Source: Candidatus Kuenenia stuttgartensis (GTDB taxonomy: Bacteria > Planctomycetota > Planctomycetia > Planctomycetales > Planctomycetaceae). From it: DNA of 64,000 bases. The notes beneath the pieces are model-generated. The model was given only the letters and a program-made list of their open reading frames with translations. It had not been told where the DNA came from and searched no databases. This document shows, piece after piece, positions 54,617 through 63,244 of the stretch (position 1 is the first letter of the stretch; each line of letters starts with the position of its first letter). The position numbers and the translations under genes are program-made. The stretch is taken from positions 1 to 64,000 of the forward strand of contig CAMDPK010000012.1 in assembly GCA_945904015.1 (NCBI GenBank), given 5' to 3'.

Positions 54617-56260
54617 CTCCGTCAAAACCAGTTTGCGTTGCCGGTCGAATTCCTGGCGGACTTGATCGGCGGACAAGGCTCGTTGCTCCAACCGAATTTC
54701 GTCCATTTGGCCGTGAAACCACTGCGTCTTGCTGGCGACGTAGTGGCCGAACTCCAGCGGATGGCCAGCGGCGGCTCCGATCGCTCCGTCGTTGCGCAAG
54801 CTTTCGGCGGAGAGCTTGCCATCGACGTAGATCCGCTTGTGCTTCGCCTGCGTGTCGAACACGACGGCCACGAACGACCACACCTTCGGAGGCAGCGGTT
54901 GCTTCGCGGCGAGCGTGTCCCAGGCTTTGTCTTCGGCCGTGCGTGTCTCGAATCTCGGAATCGAATCGGTGCCGAGGTAGATGTTCCAGCCATGCTTCGA
55001 AACCAGATAGCCGTTACCGGTGATCGACTCCGGACGGACCCACAGCGAGATCGTCAGCGGGCCGGTCAGCCGCAAGTCGGTCGCGTTGCCGGCCGAAGCG
55101 GACGAGGTCTTGCCGTCGAACGCCAGCACTCCCGATTTCTTGTTCGGGTGCGTCATGAGTTTTGATCCCACCAGATCCAGCGGGTGCCGTCCCGCCCGAT
55201 CGCGCACCGTCCGAGCGTCCGCCGGCTCGTCATCGAACGAGTAGTGCAGCACGAGATCATTCGGCGCGGCGGCCGGCACAGTCGATTTCGGAGCAGGCTT
55301 GTCGGCGACGGCCAGCTCAGCCGGAATCGGAGTTCGATAGATGTCGAAGCCACCGTCGCGCATCGACACGAACGCGATCGACTTCCCGTCGGGAGACCAC
55401 GCCGCGTGATCGTCGGTCGCCGAGTGCCGTGTGAGATTCCGCTCGTCCGAGCCGTCCGCGCGCATCAGCCAGATGTCGTAGTTGCCTTCGCGGTTCGACG
55501 TGAAGCTCAACCAGCGTCCGTCCGGCGACCAGCGCGGGTGAGCGTCCACGCCCGGCGCGCGAGTCAGTCGCGTCAGGTCCGTTCCGTCGGGCCGCACTTT
55601 GTAGATCTCGACATTGCCATCGCGGTCGGTCGCAAACGCGATCCAATCACCGTCGGGAGACCAATCGGGCTGATGGCAGTACGAACCATCGACCTGCAAA
55701 ATCTGAGCGAGGTTCTTGCCATCGGCATCGACGACGAACAGCCGCTCGGTCGTGCTGACCGCACACAGTCGCTTGCCGTCGGGCGAGAAGCACGGTTCCT
55801 CGCCGATGCTCACCCCTTGGCTGGGAATGAGCTTTCGTAGGCCGGTCGCTTTGAAATCGGAATCGACGTCGCAGACGAGCGTGTCCTTCGATGAGTTACC
55901 CGTGTCGTTGCCGCCGCCGGAAAGCACGAGCCGCTTGCCGTCCGGCGACCATGACGGATGCTCTTGCATCTGCACCTCGCGATCGAACTCCGCCAGCAAG
56001 CGGCGATCATCCGTGCCGTCGGCTTTGACGAGGTGCAGGCCCACCAGAATCTGATTGGCCGCTCGCCGGTTGGCGTAATGCCGCGAGTAGACAATGTGCG
56101 ATCCGCTCGGCGAATACCGCAGGAAGAATTTCGAGAAGTGCGTTTTGGTCAGGCGGGCGACCGGAAACGGCTCATCTCTTTGAGCATTCGTCGGTAAGCC
56201 TAGTAAAAACACGAACAGCCAAGCGGAAGCAACGGTCTTGAGTCTTCGAATTCTTGTCAT
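54614..56260 (-). CDS. TolB/PD40-like propeller fused to a LamG/concanavalin-like domain
   Basis: 548 aa from ATG 56260 with a signal peptide (VASAWLFVFLLGLPTNA). Residues about 30-320 hold six PD40 blades (HPSWSPDGKRLVLSGGG; PCFSPDGKRLCAVS; QPDWSPDGDWIAFATD; HPRWSPDGRWLSFTSN; HAAWSPDGKSIAFVS). From about 340 a LamG-type jelly roll follows (LVLHYSFDDEPADARTVRD; LTISLWVRPESI; HGQMDEIRLEQRALSADQV), typical of planctomycete carbohydrate-associated proteins. Probably a periplasmic binding protein. It follows DUF1501 copy 4 on the same strand, 97 bp apart, with an inverted repeat in the gap. Confidence 0.88.
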   Translation of the reverse strand: MTRIRRLKTVASAWLFVFLLGLPTNAQRDEPFPVARLTKTHFSKFFLRYSPSGSHIVYSRHYANRRAANQILVGLHLVKADGTDDRRLLAEFDREVQMQEHPSWSPDGKRLVLSGGGNDTGNSSKDTLVCDVDSDFKATGLRKLIPSQGVSIGEEPCFSPDGKRLCAVSTTERLFVVDADGKNLAQILQVDGSYCHQPDWSPDGDWIAFATDRDGNVEIYKVRPDGTDLTRLTRAPGVDAHPRWSPDGRWLSFTSNREGNYDIWLMRADGSDERNLTRHSATDDHAAWSPDGKSIAFVSMRDGGFDIYRTPIPAELAVADKPAPKSTVPAAAPNDLVLHYSFDDEPADARTVRDRAGRHPLDLVGSKLMTHPNKKSGVLAFDGKTSSASAGNATDLRLTGPLTISLWVRPESITGNGYLVSKHGWNIYLGTDSIPRFETRTAEDKAWDTLAAKQPLPPKVWSFVAVVFDTQAKHKRIYVDGKLSAESLRNDGAIGAAAGHPLEFGHYVASKTQWFHGQMDEIRLEQRALSADQVRQEFDRQRKLVLTE

Positions 56261-56289
56261 CGCAATTGCTCCAAACGCGGCGCTGGCAC

Positions 56290-56361
56290 GTAGGTTGGGA
56301 CTCCTTCCCGACCTGATCGCTGTCGGCCGCCGTGTCGGGTCGGGACGGAGTCCCAACCTAC
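56290..56361. repeat. Inverted repeat, GTAGGTTGGGACTCC theme, containing the DUF1501 copy 4 stop
   Basis: Arms 56290-56313 and about 56339-56361. The minus-strand TAG at the right tip (56360-56358) is the DUF1501 copy 4 stop codon; the other end lies 29 bp from the TolB/LamG start. Confidence 0.85.
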
Positions 56362-57728
56362 AACTCGCTAATTGGCGTGCCGAGCACCTCCGAGCCTTTG
56401 ACGAACAGTTCCAGTTTGTCGAGGCCCATCTTCTCCAAAACCGTGAGGTGCAGATCGACCGGGTGGATCGGTCGCGAGGCGGGATAGCCGCCGTCGGCCG
56501 TGCTCGAACCGATGACCGTGCCGCCCGGAGTGCCGCCGCCGGCGACGACCAGCGAGTAACCGAACGGCCAATGTTCTCGGCCGCCGATGCTGCTGATTTC
56601 CGGGCTGCGTCCGAACTCGCCCATCGCGATCACCAGCGTCGATGCCAACAGGCCGCGCGATTCGAGATCGTTCAGCAGCGCGGTGAAGGTTCGGTCGAAG
56701 ATCGGGCAGAAGCGGTCCTGCATCCGCTCGAACAAGCGGTAGTGCAAGTCCCAGCCGCCATCGCCCCCTTGTTGTTCGTCCTCAGCGTCGCCGCTCCAGT
56801 TGACTTGCACGAACGGCACACCCGATTCGATCAGCCGGCGGCCGAGAATGCAGTTCTGGCCGAAGACCGTGTGCCCGTATCGCTCGCGCAGTTCGACCGA
56901 TTCTTCGTCGATGTTGAGCGCTCGCTTGGCGTGCGTCGACGTCAGCAAGCCGAACGCCTTGCGTTGCAGATCGTCGAACCGAGAAGCATCTGCCGCTTCG
57001 GCTCGCCGCTGAATCTCGTCCAATCCGGCGAGCAGCGATTTGCGATCGGTCAGCCGCGAACCGCCGACACCGGCGATCGGCTCAATCGACGGCGGAATCT
57101 TGAAGCCCTCTTCGTGCGTGAAGCTTTCGATGCGGAACGGATCGTGAGCGGCTCCCATTGCTCCGGCGAGCTGTCCGCGCAGGTCGGCTCCGCTGACTTT
57201 GCAGTTCGGCCCGATGGCCGTGAACGCCGGCCACTCGCCCGAACGGCGTCGAGTCAAATACGACACCAGCGATCCCATGCTCGGCCGCACGCGACCGGGG
57301 AATGGCACACCGCCCGATGCCATCGAGCCATTCGTGCTCCCCGTCAGCGCGACCGTTCCACCCTGATTGTGGTCCTTCATGTCGTGAGCCATGCTGCGGA
57401 TGATCGTGAACCGCTTCGAGTTCGCCGCGCACATCGGCAACAGTTCGCTGATTTGCATTCCTGTCGACGCCGTCGCGATCGGCGAGTAACAGCCGCGAAT
57501 CTTCGCCGGAGCATTCGGCTTGGGATCCCACATCTCGTGATGGCTCGGCCCGCCCCACATCCACAACAACATCACCGACTTCACCGGCGAGTTCGATTCC
57601 GCCCGCGCGGCTCCGGCCAGCCACTGCGGCAGCGACAGCCCCAGCGCCGAGCACGCTCCCATCTGCAACAGCTCGCGCCGCCGGATGTGCTGGCAGTCCT
57701 GAGTCCGCAGGTTTCCGAGGCCGATCAT
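56358..57728 (-). CDS. DUF1501 domain-containing protein (Tat-exported), copy 4
   Basis: 456 aa with Tat leader IRRRELLQMGACSALG (about 15-30). Landmarks are LWMWGGPSHHEMWDPKPNAP, RSMAHDMKDHNQGG, VNWSGDAEDE and MGEFGRSPEISSIGGREHWPFGYS. It heads the unit with the TolB/LamG gene. Most divergent of the four copies. Stop codon embedded in an inverted repeat. Confidence 0.92.
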   Translation of the reverse strand: MIGLGNLRTQDCQHIRRRELLQMGACSALGLSLPQWLAGAARAESNSPVKSVMLLWMWGGPSHHEMWDPKPNAPAKIRGCYSPIATASTGMQISELLPMCAANSKRFTIIRSMAHDMKDHNQGGTVALTGSTNGSMASGGVPFPGRVRPSMGSLVSYLTRRRSGEWPAFTAIGPNCKVSGADLRGQLAGAMGAAHDPFRIESFTHEEGFKIPPSIEPIAGVGGSRLTDRKSLLAGLDEIQRRAEAADASRFDDLQRKAFGLLTSTHAKRALNIDEESVELRERYGHTVFGQNCILGRRLIESGVPFVQVNWSGDAEDEQQGGDGGWDLHYRLFERMQDRFCPIFDRTFTALLNDLESRGLLASTLVIAMGEFGRSPEISSIGGREHWPFGYSLVVAGGGTPGGTVIGSSTADGGYPASRPIHPVDLHLTVLEKMGLDKLELFVKGSEVLGTPISEL

Positions 57729-57861
57729 CTCGCAATCTCACGTCACGGGGTGAGGAAACTGATCCGAGGCCGAACAATTACGGCAACACAGTGCCAGAAT
57801 CGGCCGCTTCTCGCAAGAGTCTTCTGGATTCAGAACGTCGTGACCCATCAGTTGGCGCGAC

Positions 57862-59385
57862 TCATCGGGCGCTGCTGCGGGATTCGAGCGAATCCCAGTC
57901 GAGGATCAATTCGCCGCCCAGCGACAGGTGCTGATGTTTCCAATTTGTGAGCAAGTCCAGGCAAGCGTGATCGATGTACGAAACCTCTTCGACGTGCATG
58001 TGGACGATGGAGTTACCGGGGAGCGATTCGAGGGCTTTCGCGATTTGAGGGACTCGGAAAAAGGTCGCGGCTCCGCGGAGACGCAGGTTGATCGTGCGGT
58101 TGTCGGCGGTCTCTTCGCGTTGAATCTCCAGGTGCGACAGCGTGTAAAGCAGGTGGCCGCTCGCCAGCAGCAGGCCGCCGATCACACCGGTCAACAAGTC
58201 CGTGACCACAATCAGGACCACGGTGGTGAAGTAGATCACGATCTTGAAGCGGCCATACTCGCCCAGCTTTTTCGCGATGCCGAAATTCATCAGCTTGACG
58301 CCGGTGTAAACCAGAATCGCCGCCAGCGACGAGGTCGGGACTTGCCGCAGGACTCCAGTGAACATCGTCACCGCCAGCAACAGCCAAATGCCGTGCAGGA
58401 TCGCGGAGAGCTTCGTCTTGGCACCCGCTTCGACATTCGCCGAACTGCGGACGATCACGCCCGTGATCGGCAAGGCTCCGACCAAACCGCAGAGCATGTT
58501 GCCGACACCTTGAGCGGTCAGTTCGCGGTCGTAGTTGGTGCGGAGCGTCGGCGTCATGCGATCGACGGCCGAGGCGGAGAGCAGCGTCTCGGCGCTGGCG
58601 ATGATCGCCATACCGACGGCGGCGGCGAGCAGCGAACGCCAGTCTTGCCACGTTGTCAGGCCGGAGACGGCGGGCCATGCGACCGCATCGAGCAGTCGTT
58701 CGGGCAGATCGACTCGCTTGAGTTCGAGCCCAAAAGCAACGCACACAACGGTGGCGACGACCACCGCCACGAGCGGCGCGGGGACAATCTTCAGGCGTTT
58801 CGGAACGAGTGACTTCCAGAACACGAGGATCGCAATCGTCACCACTGCAACGATCGCCGGGCCGCTCAAACCGCCGGCCGCCACGATGCCGTTCCACGCG
58901 GCCTGCGGGATGCCGGCCAAGTTCGCCACGCCGCCGCCGATAGGTTTGCCGTCGAGCATGATGTGAAACTGACTGCCAAAGATCAGCAGACCGATCCCGG
59001 ACAACATCCCTTCGATGACAGCGGGCGAGACCGCTCGAAACCACTGGCCCAGCTTGCAGACGCCCGCGAGAAATTGCAGTGCGCCGGCAAGCAGCACGAT
59101 CAAGCCGATCTTTTCGTAGCCGTGCGTCCGAGCCAGTTCATAAACGACGACGCTCAGCCCCGCCGCCGGGCCGCTGACTTGAAGAGGGCTGCCCCCGATC
59201 AATCCGACCACAAGACCGCCGATGATCCCGGTGATGATGCCGACGCTGGCGGCTTTTTCCGGCGGAACTCCCGACGCGAGGGCGACTCCCATGCACAACG
59301 GCAAGGCCACGAGAAACACCACAATCGACGCCAGCAAGTCGGCGGCGAATGTCGAACTCGAACGATTGGACTGAGGCTCTGACAT
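57862..59385 (-). CDS. SulP family inorganic anion transporter with STAS domain
   Basis: 507 aa from ATG 59385. A multi-helix SLC26/SulP core (about 20-410; ASGVPPEKAASVGIITGIIGG, GSPLQVSGPAAGLSVVVYE, ALPITGVIVRSSANVEAGAKTKLS) is followed by a C-terminal STAS domain (about 425-500; VHMHVEEVSYIDHACLDLL). Family substrates include sulfate, bicarbonate and dicarboxylates. It lies 51 bp downstream of the hydrogenase-like small subunit gene, and probably belongs to that operon; bicarbonate uptake driven by a Na+ or H+ gradient from the complex is an inference. Confidence 0.92.
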   Translation of the reverse strand: MSEPQSNRSSSTFAADLLASIVVFLVALPLCMGVALASGVPPEKAASVGIITGIIGGLVVGLIGGSPLQVSGPAAGLSVVVYELARTHGYEKIGLIVLLAGALQFLAGVCKLGQWFRAVSPAVIEGMLSGIGLLIFGSQFHIMLDGKPIGGGVANLAGIPQAAWNGIVAAGGLSGPAIVAVVTIAILVFWKSLVPKRLKIVPAPLVAVVVATVVCVAFGLELKRVDLPERLLDAVAWPAVSGLTTWQDWRSLLAAAVGMAIIASAETLLSASAVDRMTPTLRTNYDRELTAQGVGNMLCGLVGALPITGVIVRSSANVEAGAKTKLSAILHGIWLLLAVTMFTGVLRQVPTSSLAAILVYTGVKLMNFGIAKKLGEYGRFKIVIYFTTVVLIVVTDLLTGVIGGLLLASGHLLYTLSHLEIQREETADNRTINLRLRGAATFFRVPQIAKALESLPGNSIVHMHVEEVSYIDHACLDLLTNWKHQHLSLGGELILDWDSLESRSSAR

Positions 59386-59436
59386 GAAACTCACTTTACT
59401 TAAATAAAAGGAATGCACACTCGACCTCTCACCTCG

Positions 59437-60198
59437 TCACCAGCGTCCATCCGTGTGACCCATCAGGTCAAGGATGCCGTTGACGATCGACAGCGGGTGC
59501 GGAGGACAGCCGGCGACATAAAGGTCGGGGGCGAAGCGGCCGAGGAACGAACGGTCAAGTGCCGGGGACGGCTCGAAGATGCCGCCGGAGATCGCGCACG
59601 CGCCGACGGCGATCACGACTTTTGGGTCCGGCATGCCTTCGTAGCACAGTTCCAAAGCCTCGGCCATGTTCGCGGAGATCGGGCCGCTGAGGATCAAACC
59701 GTCGGCGTGACGCGGTGACGCCACGATGTCGATGCCGTAGCGTCCGCAGTCGAAGTTCACGTTGGCCATCGCGTTGATTTCCAGTTCGCAGCCGTTGCAG
59801 CCGCCGGCCGAAACCGAACGCAGTTTGAGCGACCGGCCAAAGATTTTGCGGATCGCCTCGGACGCTTCGACGGGTCCGAGTCCGCGACCTTCATGAACGA
59901 GCAAGCCGTCGCGCGTGCGAGAGGCGGTGCGATATCCGGCGGTGAACGCGATCTTGTCTTTCGGACAGACGCGCACGCATTCGTCGCACCACACGCAGCG
60001 GCCCAGGTCCAGGCTGAACTTCTGCAATTGAATGGCCGTGGTCGGGCAGCAGTCGGAGCACTCGGTGCAACCCTGCTGGCACGGAGTGTCAGTGATGACC
60101 GGCAGGCCGCGAAACCCGACGGGATTCGCGGCTCGCACGTCGGGCACGAACTGTTTGCCTTGCGAGTCGCGGACCTTCAGGGCGTCCAATAGATTCAT
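59437..60198 (-). CDS. Group-4-hydrogenase-like small subunit with two [4Fe-4S] ferredoxin motifs
   Basis: 253 aa. The N-terminal half carries two ferredoxin-like motifs (CTECSDCCP about 45-53, CVWCDECVRVCP about 68-79). The C-terminal half is a NuoB/HycG-type small subunit with GGCNGCELEI (about 132-141), GACAISGG and CPPHP, i.e. the full cysteine set for the proximal cluster. It is therefore a ferredoxin-fused electron-transfer subunit like HyfI/EhrS. Downstream of the large-subunit gene on the same strand, with a long inverted repeat between. Confidence 0.88.
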   Translation of the reverse strand: MNLLDALKVRDSQGKQFVPDVRAANPVGFRGLPVITDTPCQQGCTECSDCCPTTAIQLQKFSLDLGRCVWCDECVRVCPKDKIAFTAGYRTASRTRDGLLVHEGRGLGPVEASEAIRKIFGRSLKLRSVSAGGCNGCELEINAMANVNFDCGRYGIDIVASPRHADGLILSGPISANMAEALELCYEGMPDPKVVIAVGACAISGGIFEPSPALDRSFLGRFAPDLYVAGCPPHPLSIVNGILDLMGHTDGRW

Positions 60199-60219
60199 GT
60201 TGTCACCTTGGAACTAATT

Positions 60220-60285
60220 AGCCGGAACGCGCTAGCGTCCGGTTCTCGTCATGGTCGGGAAACCGGACGCTAGCGCGTTCCGGCT
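60220..60285. repeat. Inverted repeat, AGCCGGAACGCGCTAGCGTC theme
   Basis: 25-nt arms 60220-60244 and 60261-60285 between the hydrogenase-like large- and small-subunit genes. A decayed copy of the same sequence is at 44699-44753. Confidence 0.88.
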
Positions 60286-60314
60286 GATGGGCCAAAGATC
60301 GCCTTGAAGTTGTT

Positions 60315-61796
60315 TCACAAATCGTTGCCGCAGTACGAAAGATCGAAGCTCTTGTTGCAGATCGGGAAGTCGTAGATCGCGTTGTTCTTCACGGCCTGAG
60401 CCAAACCGAACCAGTTGCGAAGCGACGGGTCTTGCACCTTGTAGTGCGCGACCTTTCCGTCAGCGTCGGTCTGAATGCAGTGCATCACCTCGCCACGCCA
60501 GCCCTCTTCGCACGAGACGACGATGCAATTCGGACGCGGCTCGGCTTTCGGCGGTGGTTCGGCTTCGACCTCGGGGAGCGTGTCGAGCAGTTGCATGATC
60601 CAGTTCAACGACGTGTCGATCTCGTGAATGCGGATCAAGCCGCGTGCCCAGCAATCGCCGGTCGATTCGACAACCAGTGGGATCGGGTGCTGGGCGTACG
60701 CTCCGCCGCGCAATTCGTTTCGCAGATCGCACGACAAGCCCGACGCGCGGCCCGCCATGCCGACCAAACCAATCTCCTGCGCGAGCGGCGTTGGGACCGT
60801 GCCCGTCGTGCAGAGACGATGCTGGACGGTCTTCGATTTCTGAAAGAGGTTGTTGATGATCGCGATGTCGGTCTGCACTTGCTGCACGGTCTTGCGGACG
60901 TCGTCTTTGTGTGACTGATTGAATGGGAAACGCAGTTCACCAGGCCGAAACCAACTGCGGCCGAAGCGGCTGCCGCAGAGCCGCATCGAAAGATTGATGA
61001 CCGAGGTTCGCAGTCGCCCGTAAGTCGAACTGCCGGGCAAGAACGCGACGTCGGTCGCTAAACCACTCAGGCCGACGAGGTGCATCGCCACTCGTTCCAG
61101 TTCCAAGCCGAGACTGCGGATCGCTTCCACTTCGAGCCGCACAGTCAATCCGCACAAGGCTTCCCATGCTCGGCAGAAGCCGAGCGTGTAACCCACCGCC
61201 GTGTCGCCGGCGATGCTCTCGATGAGGGGCGGAATCTTTCGGGGCGATGCTTGTCGCAGCAGCGCTTCCGCTCCGCGATGCTGATAGCCGAGATGAATTT
61301 CGAGGTGATGCACCGTCTCGCCGTAGCACATGAAGCGAAAATGCCCCGGCTCGATCACGCCGGCATGAATCGGTCCGACGCCGACTTCGTGAACCTCTTT
61401 GCCCTTCAACTTGTAGAACGGGTAGTCGTTCATCCGTTTGAGGTTTGTTCCCTCGAAACGGATCGGCTTGAGCCACGGATGGCCGGGCATCGCCAAGCCG
61501 TATTGCTCGTGGATTTCGCGCTCAAAACAGTGCAGCGAGGGGAACTCGCTGGTCAGCGACAGATAGTGCTGAGTCCCTTGGCGACGGCCTCGAAAATGAA
61601 TCAGACCTTGCTCACGATCGACGAACACGGCGTGTAGCTCAGGCGTGCTATCCGCAGGATCGGCCGACGGACTGCCGAACAAACTGAGCAACCGTTGGCC
61701 GCGCGCGAAATGATCTTCGAGCCGCTGAGCAAAGCCGCCGAAGTCGAGCGTTTCTAGTTCGCTCAGCGGTTGCAGCAGTACGTTTGGATGAGACAT
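60315..61796 (-). CDS. Group-4-hydrogenase-like large subunit lacking Ni ligands (EhrL-type)
   Basis: 493 aa. Residues about 1-135 match the 30-kDa (NuoC) domain, with LHCFEREIHEQYGL (about 92-105); about 150-490 match the 49-kDa/HycE domain. In [NiFe] hydrogenases the N-terminal ligands form a CxxC in an RVCGICG-like segment; here the position reads ESIAGDTAVGY with no cysteine. The C-terminal DPCxxC is replaced by DLSYCGNDL, which keeps only one cysteine. So no NiFe site can form, as in Ehr complexes of Geobacter. ATG at 61796 overlaps the stop of the upstream gene (TGATG), with GGAGG upstream; a GTG one codon earlier is alternative. Confidence 0.88.
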   Translation of the reverse strand: MSHPNVLLQPLSELETLDFGGFAQRLEDHFARGQRLLSLFGSPSADPADSTPELHAVFVDREQGLIHFRGRRQGTQHYLSLTSEFPSLHCFEREIHEQYGLAMPGHPWLKPIRFEGTNLKRMNDYPFYKLKGKEVHEVGVGPIHAGVIEPGHFRFMCYGETVHHLEIHLGYQHRGAEALLRQASPRKIPPLIESIAGDTAVGYTLGFCRAWEALCGLTVRLEVEAIRSLGLELERVAMHLVGLSGLATDVAFLPGSSTYGRLRTSVINLSMRLCGSRFGRSWFRPGELRFPFNQSHKDDVRKTVQQVQTDIAIINNLFQKSKTVQHRLCTTGTVPTPLAQEIGLVGMAGRASGLSCDLRNELRGGAYAQHPIPLVVESTGDCWARGLIRIHEIDTSLNWIMQLLDTLPEVEAEPPPKAEPRPNCIVVSCEEGWRGEVMHCIQTDADGKVAHYKVQDPSLRNWFGLAQAVKNNAIYDFPICNKSFDLSYCGNDL

Positions 61797-63244
61797 CACC
61801 GTCCTCCCAGCGTCGCGGCGACTTCACTGACCAGCGAACTGACCGCTGCTGGCGAGTAAATGCCGAGGGACACCAGAATCAACATGAACAACACACTTCC
61901 CGCGTTCGACAGCATCGGTTCGGAGATGCGCGGCCCCTCGTCCGGCGAGTCGCCCCAGATCATCGGAAACAACGCTCGGCCGCTGGCGATCAACACGATG
62001 GTCAGCACGATGCAAATGAAGAAGAACACCAGCAGATAGCCCCCCTCGACCATGTTGCTGAGCATGATGACTTCGCCGAGAAAACTGCCGAACGGAGCGA
62101 ATCCCAGCAGTGCGAAGACTCCCAGCATGAAGGCCCAGCCGCTGAACGGCATCACGCGGATCAGGCCCCGCAAGGCCGAAATCTGTTTCGTGCCGAATTG
62201 AGCTTTGATGTTCCCGCAGGCCATGAACAGCACCGCTTTCACGAAGGCGTTGCTGATGACGTAGAGCACGACTCCGTAGCCGGCGTTCTTGCCGACCCCC
62301 AAGCCGAGCGCGATCGTTCCGGCGTGATTGATCGAGGCATACGCGATCAGCCGCTTGTAATTGTCCGTCGTGATGATGTGCATCGCGGCGACGGAGATCG
62401 ACAACAAGCCCATGACGATCAGCTCTTCACTGATCAAGTCGGGGTCGAAGGACCGCAGCAGGCTGACCTCACGAAACAGGGCCAGCATCACGCAGTTGAA
62501 TTGCACGGCGGACAACATCGAAGTGATTGCCGGCGGGGCGTGGTCGTAAGCGTCCGGCAGCCAGGAATACATCGGAGCCAGCCCCAGTTTCGTCCCCAGG
62601 CCGAACACCATCAGAGCCAATCCGATCTCCCACCACAGCGTCTCGCCGAGTGACGGAATGTTTTGTAGTCCGTCGATGAAGAAGGTCAGCTCGTGTTCGC
62701 CGTGTGCTCCGCCCATCGCGCGAGCCAGGCACAGCAAGCCGATCAGATTGAAGCCCAGGCCGATCACGGAAAACATCAAGTACTTCCACGACGCCATCAA
62801 GGCGGCCGGGCTGCGGCCGTAATGAATCAGCGGAGCAATCGCCAACGTCCCCAGCTCCAGAAAGACCCACATGGCGATCAAGTGATTGCTGAGCACCGCG
62901 AGCACACAGGTCGCAAAAAAGAGCAGTGCCCGCGCGATGAAGCCTTCAAACGCCACTGGCATCAGCCCGGCGGTGATGCGATGCCGGACGTAAATCGTGA
63001 TGCCGAAGAACACGAGCGAAATCGTCAGCAGAAACAACAGCGAAGTCGCATCCACCACAAAATACCGGCCAAGCCAATACGTTTCCGAACCTGGGCTACG
63101 GTTCGCGGCGACCACGCCCGACAGCAACAGCTCCACCAACGCCGTTCCGACCAGCACGCTACTGGCGGCTCGCCCGCGACAGGCGGGAACTCGCATCAAG
63201 CAGGCTCCGGCCAGCGGAACCACTGCGCACAAAAGGGCGATCAT
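61796..63244 (-). CDS. Proton-translocating antiporter-like subunit (HyfF/MrpD/NuoN-like, EhrD-type)
   Basis: 482 aa from ATG 63244 with about 14 hydrophobic segments. Contains the ND2/ND4/ND5 family signature LGLAPMYSWLPDAYDHAPPA (about residues 221-240) and LIAYASINHAGTIALG (about 290-306), where lysine and histidine residues of the ion channel sit. It is the membrane ion-pump component. Overlaps both neighbours by four bases (start ATGA with the upstream hyfE-like stop; stop TGATG with the large subunit), so the cluster is tightly coupled. Confidence 0.9.
   Translation of the reverse strand: MIALLCAVVPLAGACLMRVPACRGRAASSVLVGTALVELLLSGVVAANRSPGSETYWLGRYFVVDATSLLFLLTISLVFFGITIYVRHRITAGLMPVAFEGFIARALLFFATCVLAVLSNHLIAMWVFLELGTLAIAPLIHYGRSPAALMASWKYLMFSVIGLGFNLIGLLCLARAMGGAHGEHELTFFIDGLQNIPSLGETLWWEIGLALMVFGLGTKLGLAPMYSWLPDAYDHAPPAITSMLSAVQFNCVMLALFREVSLLRSFDPDLISEELIVMGLLSISVAAMHIITTDNYKRLIAYASINHAGTIALGLGVGKNAGYGVVLYVISNAFVKAVLFMACGNIKAQFGTKQISALRGLIRVMPFSGWAFMLGVFALLGFAPFGSFLGEVIMLSNMVEGGYLLVFFFICIVLTIVLIASGRALFPMIWGDSPDEGPRISEPMLSNAGSVLFMLILVSLGIYSPAAVSSLVSEVAATLGGR

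Noticed and set aside
56238-57950. 570-codon plus-strand open frame opposite DUF1501 copy 4
   Set aside because: Antisense shadow; it spans two inverted-repeat and gene boundaries of the real minus-strand genes.
6775-60287. Inverted repeats as insertion-sequence ends
   Set aside because: Loops are too short to hold a transposase and no target-site duplications are evident.
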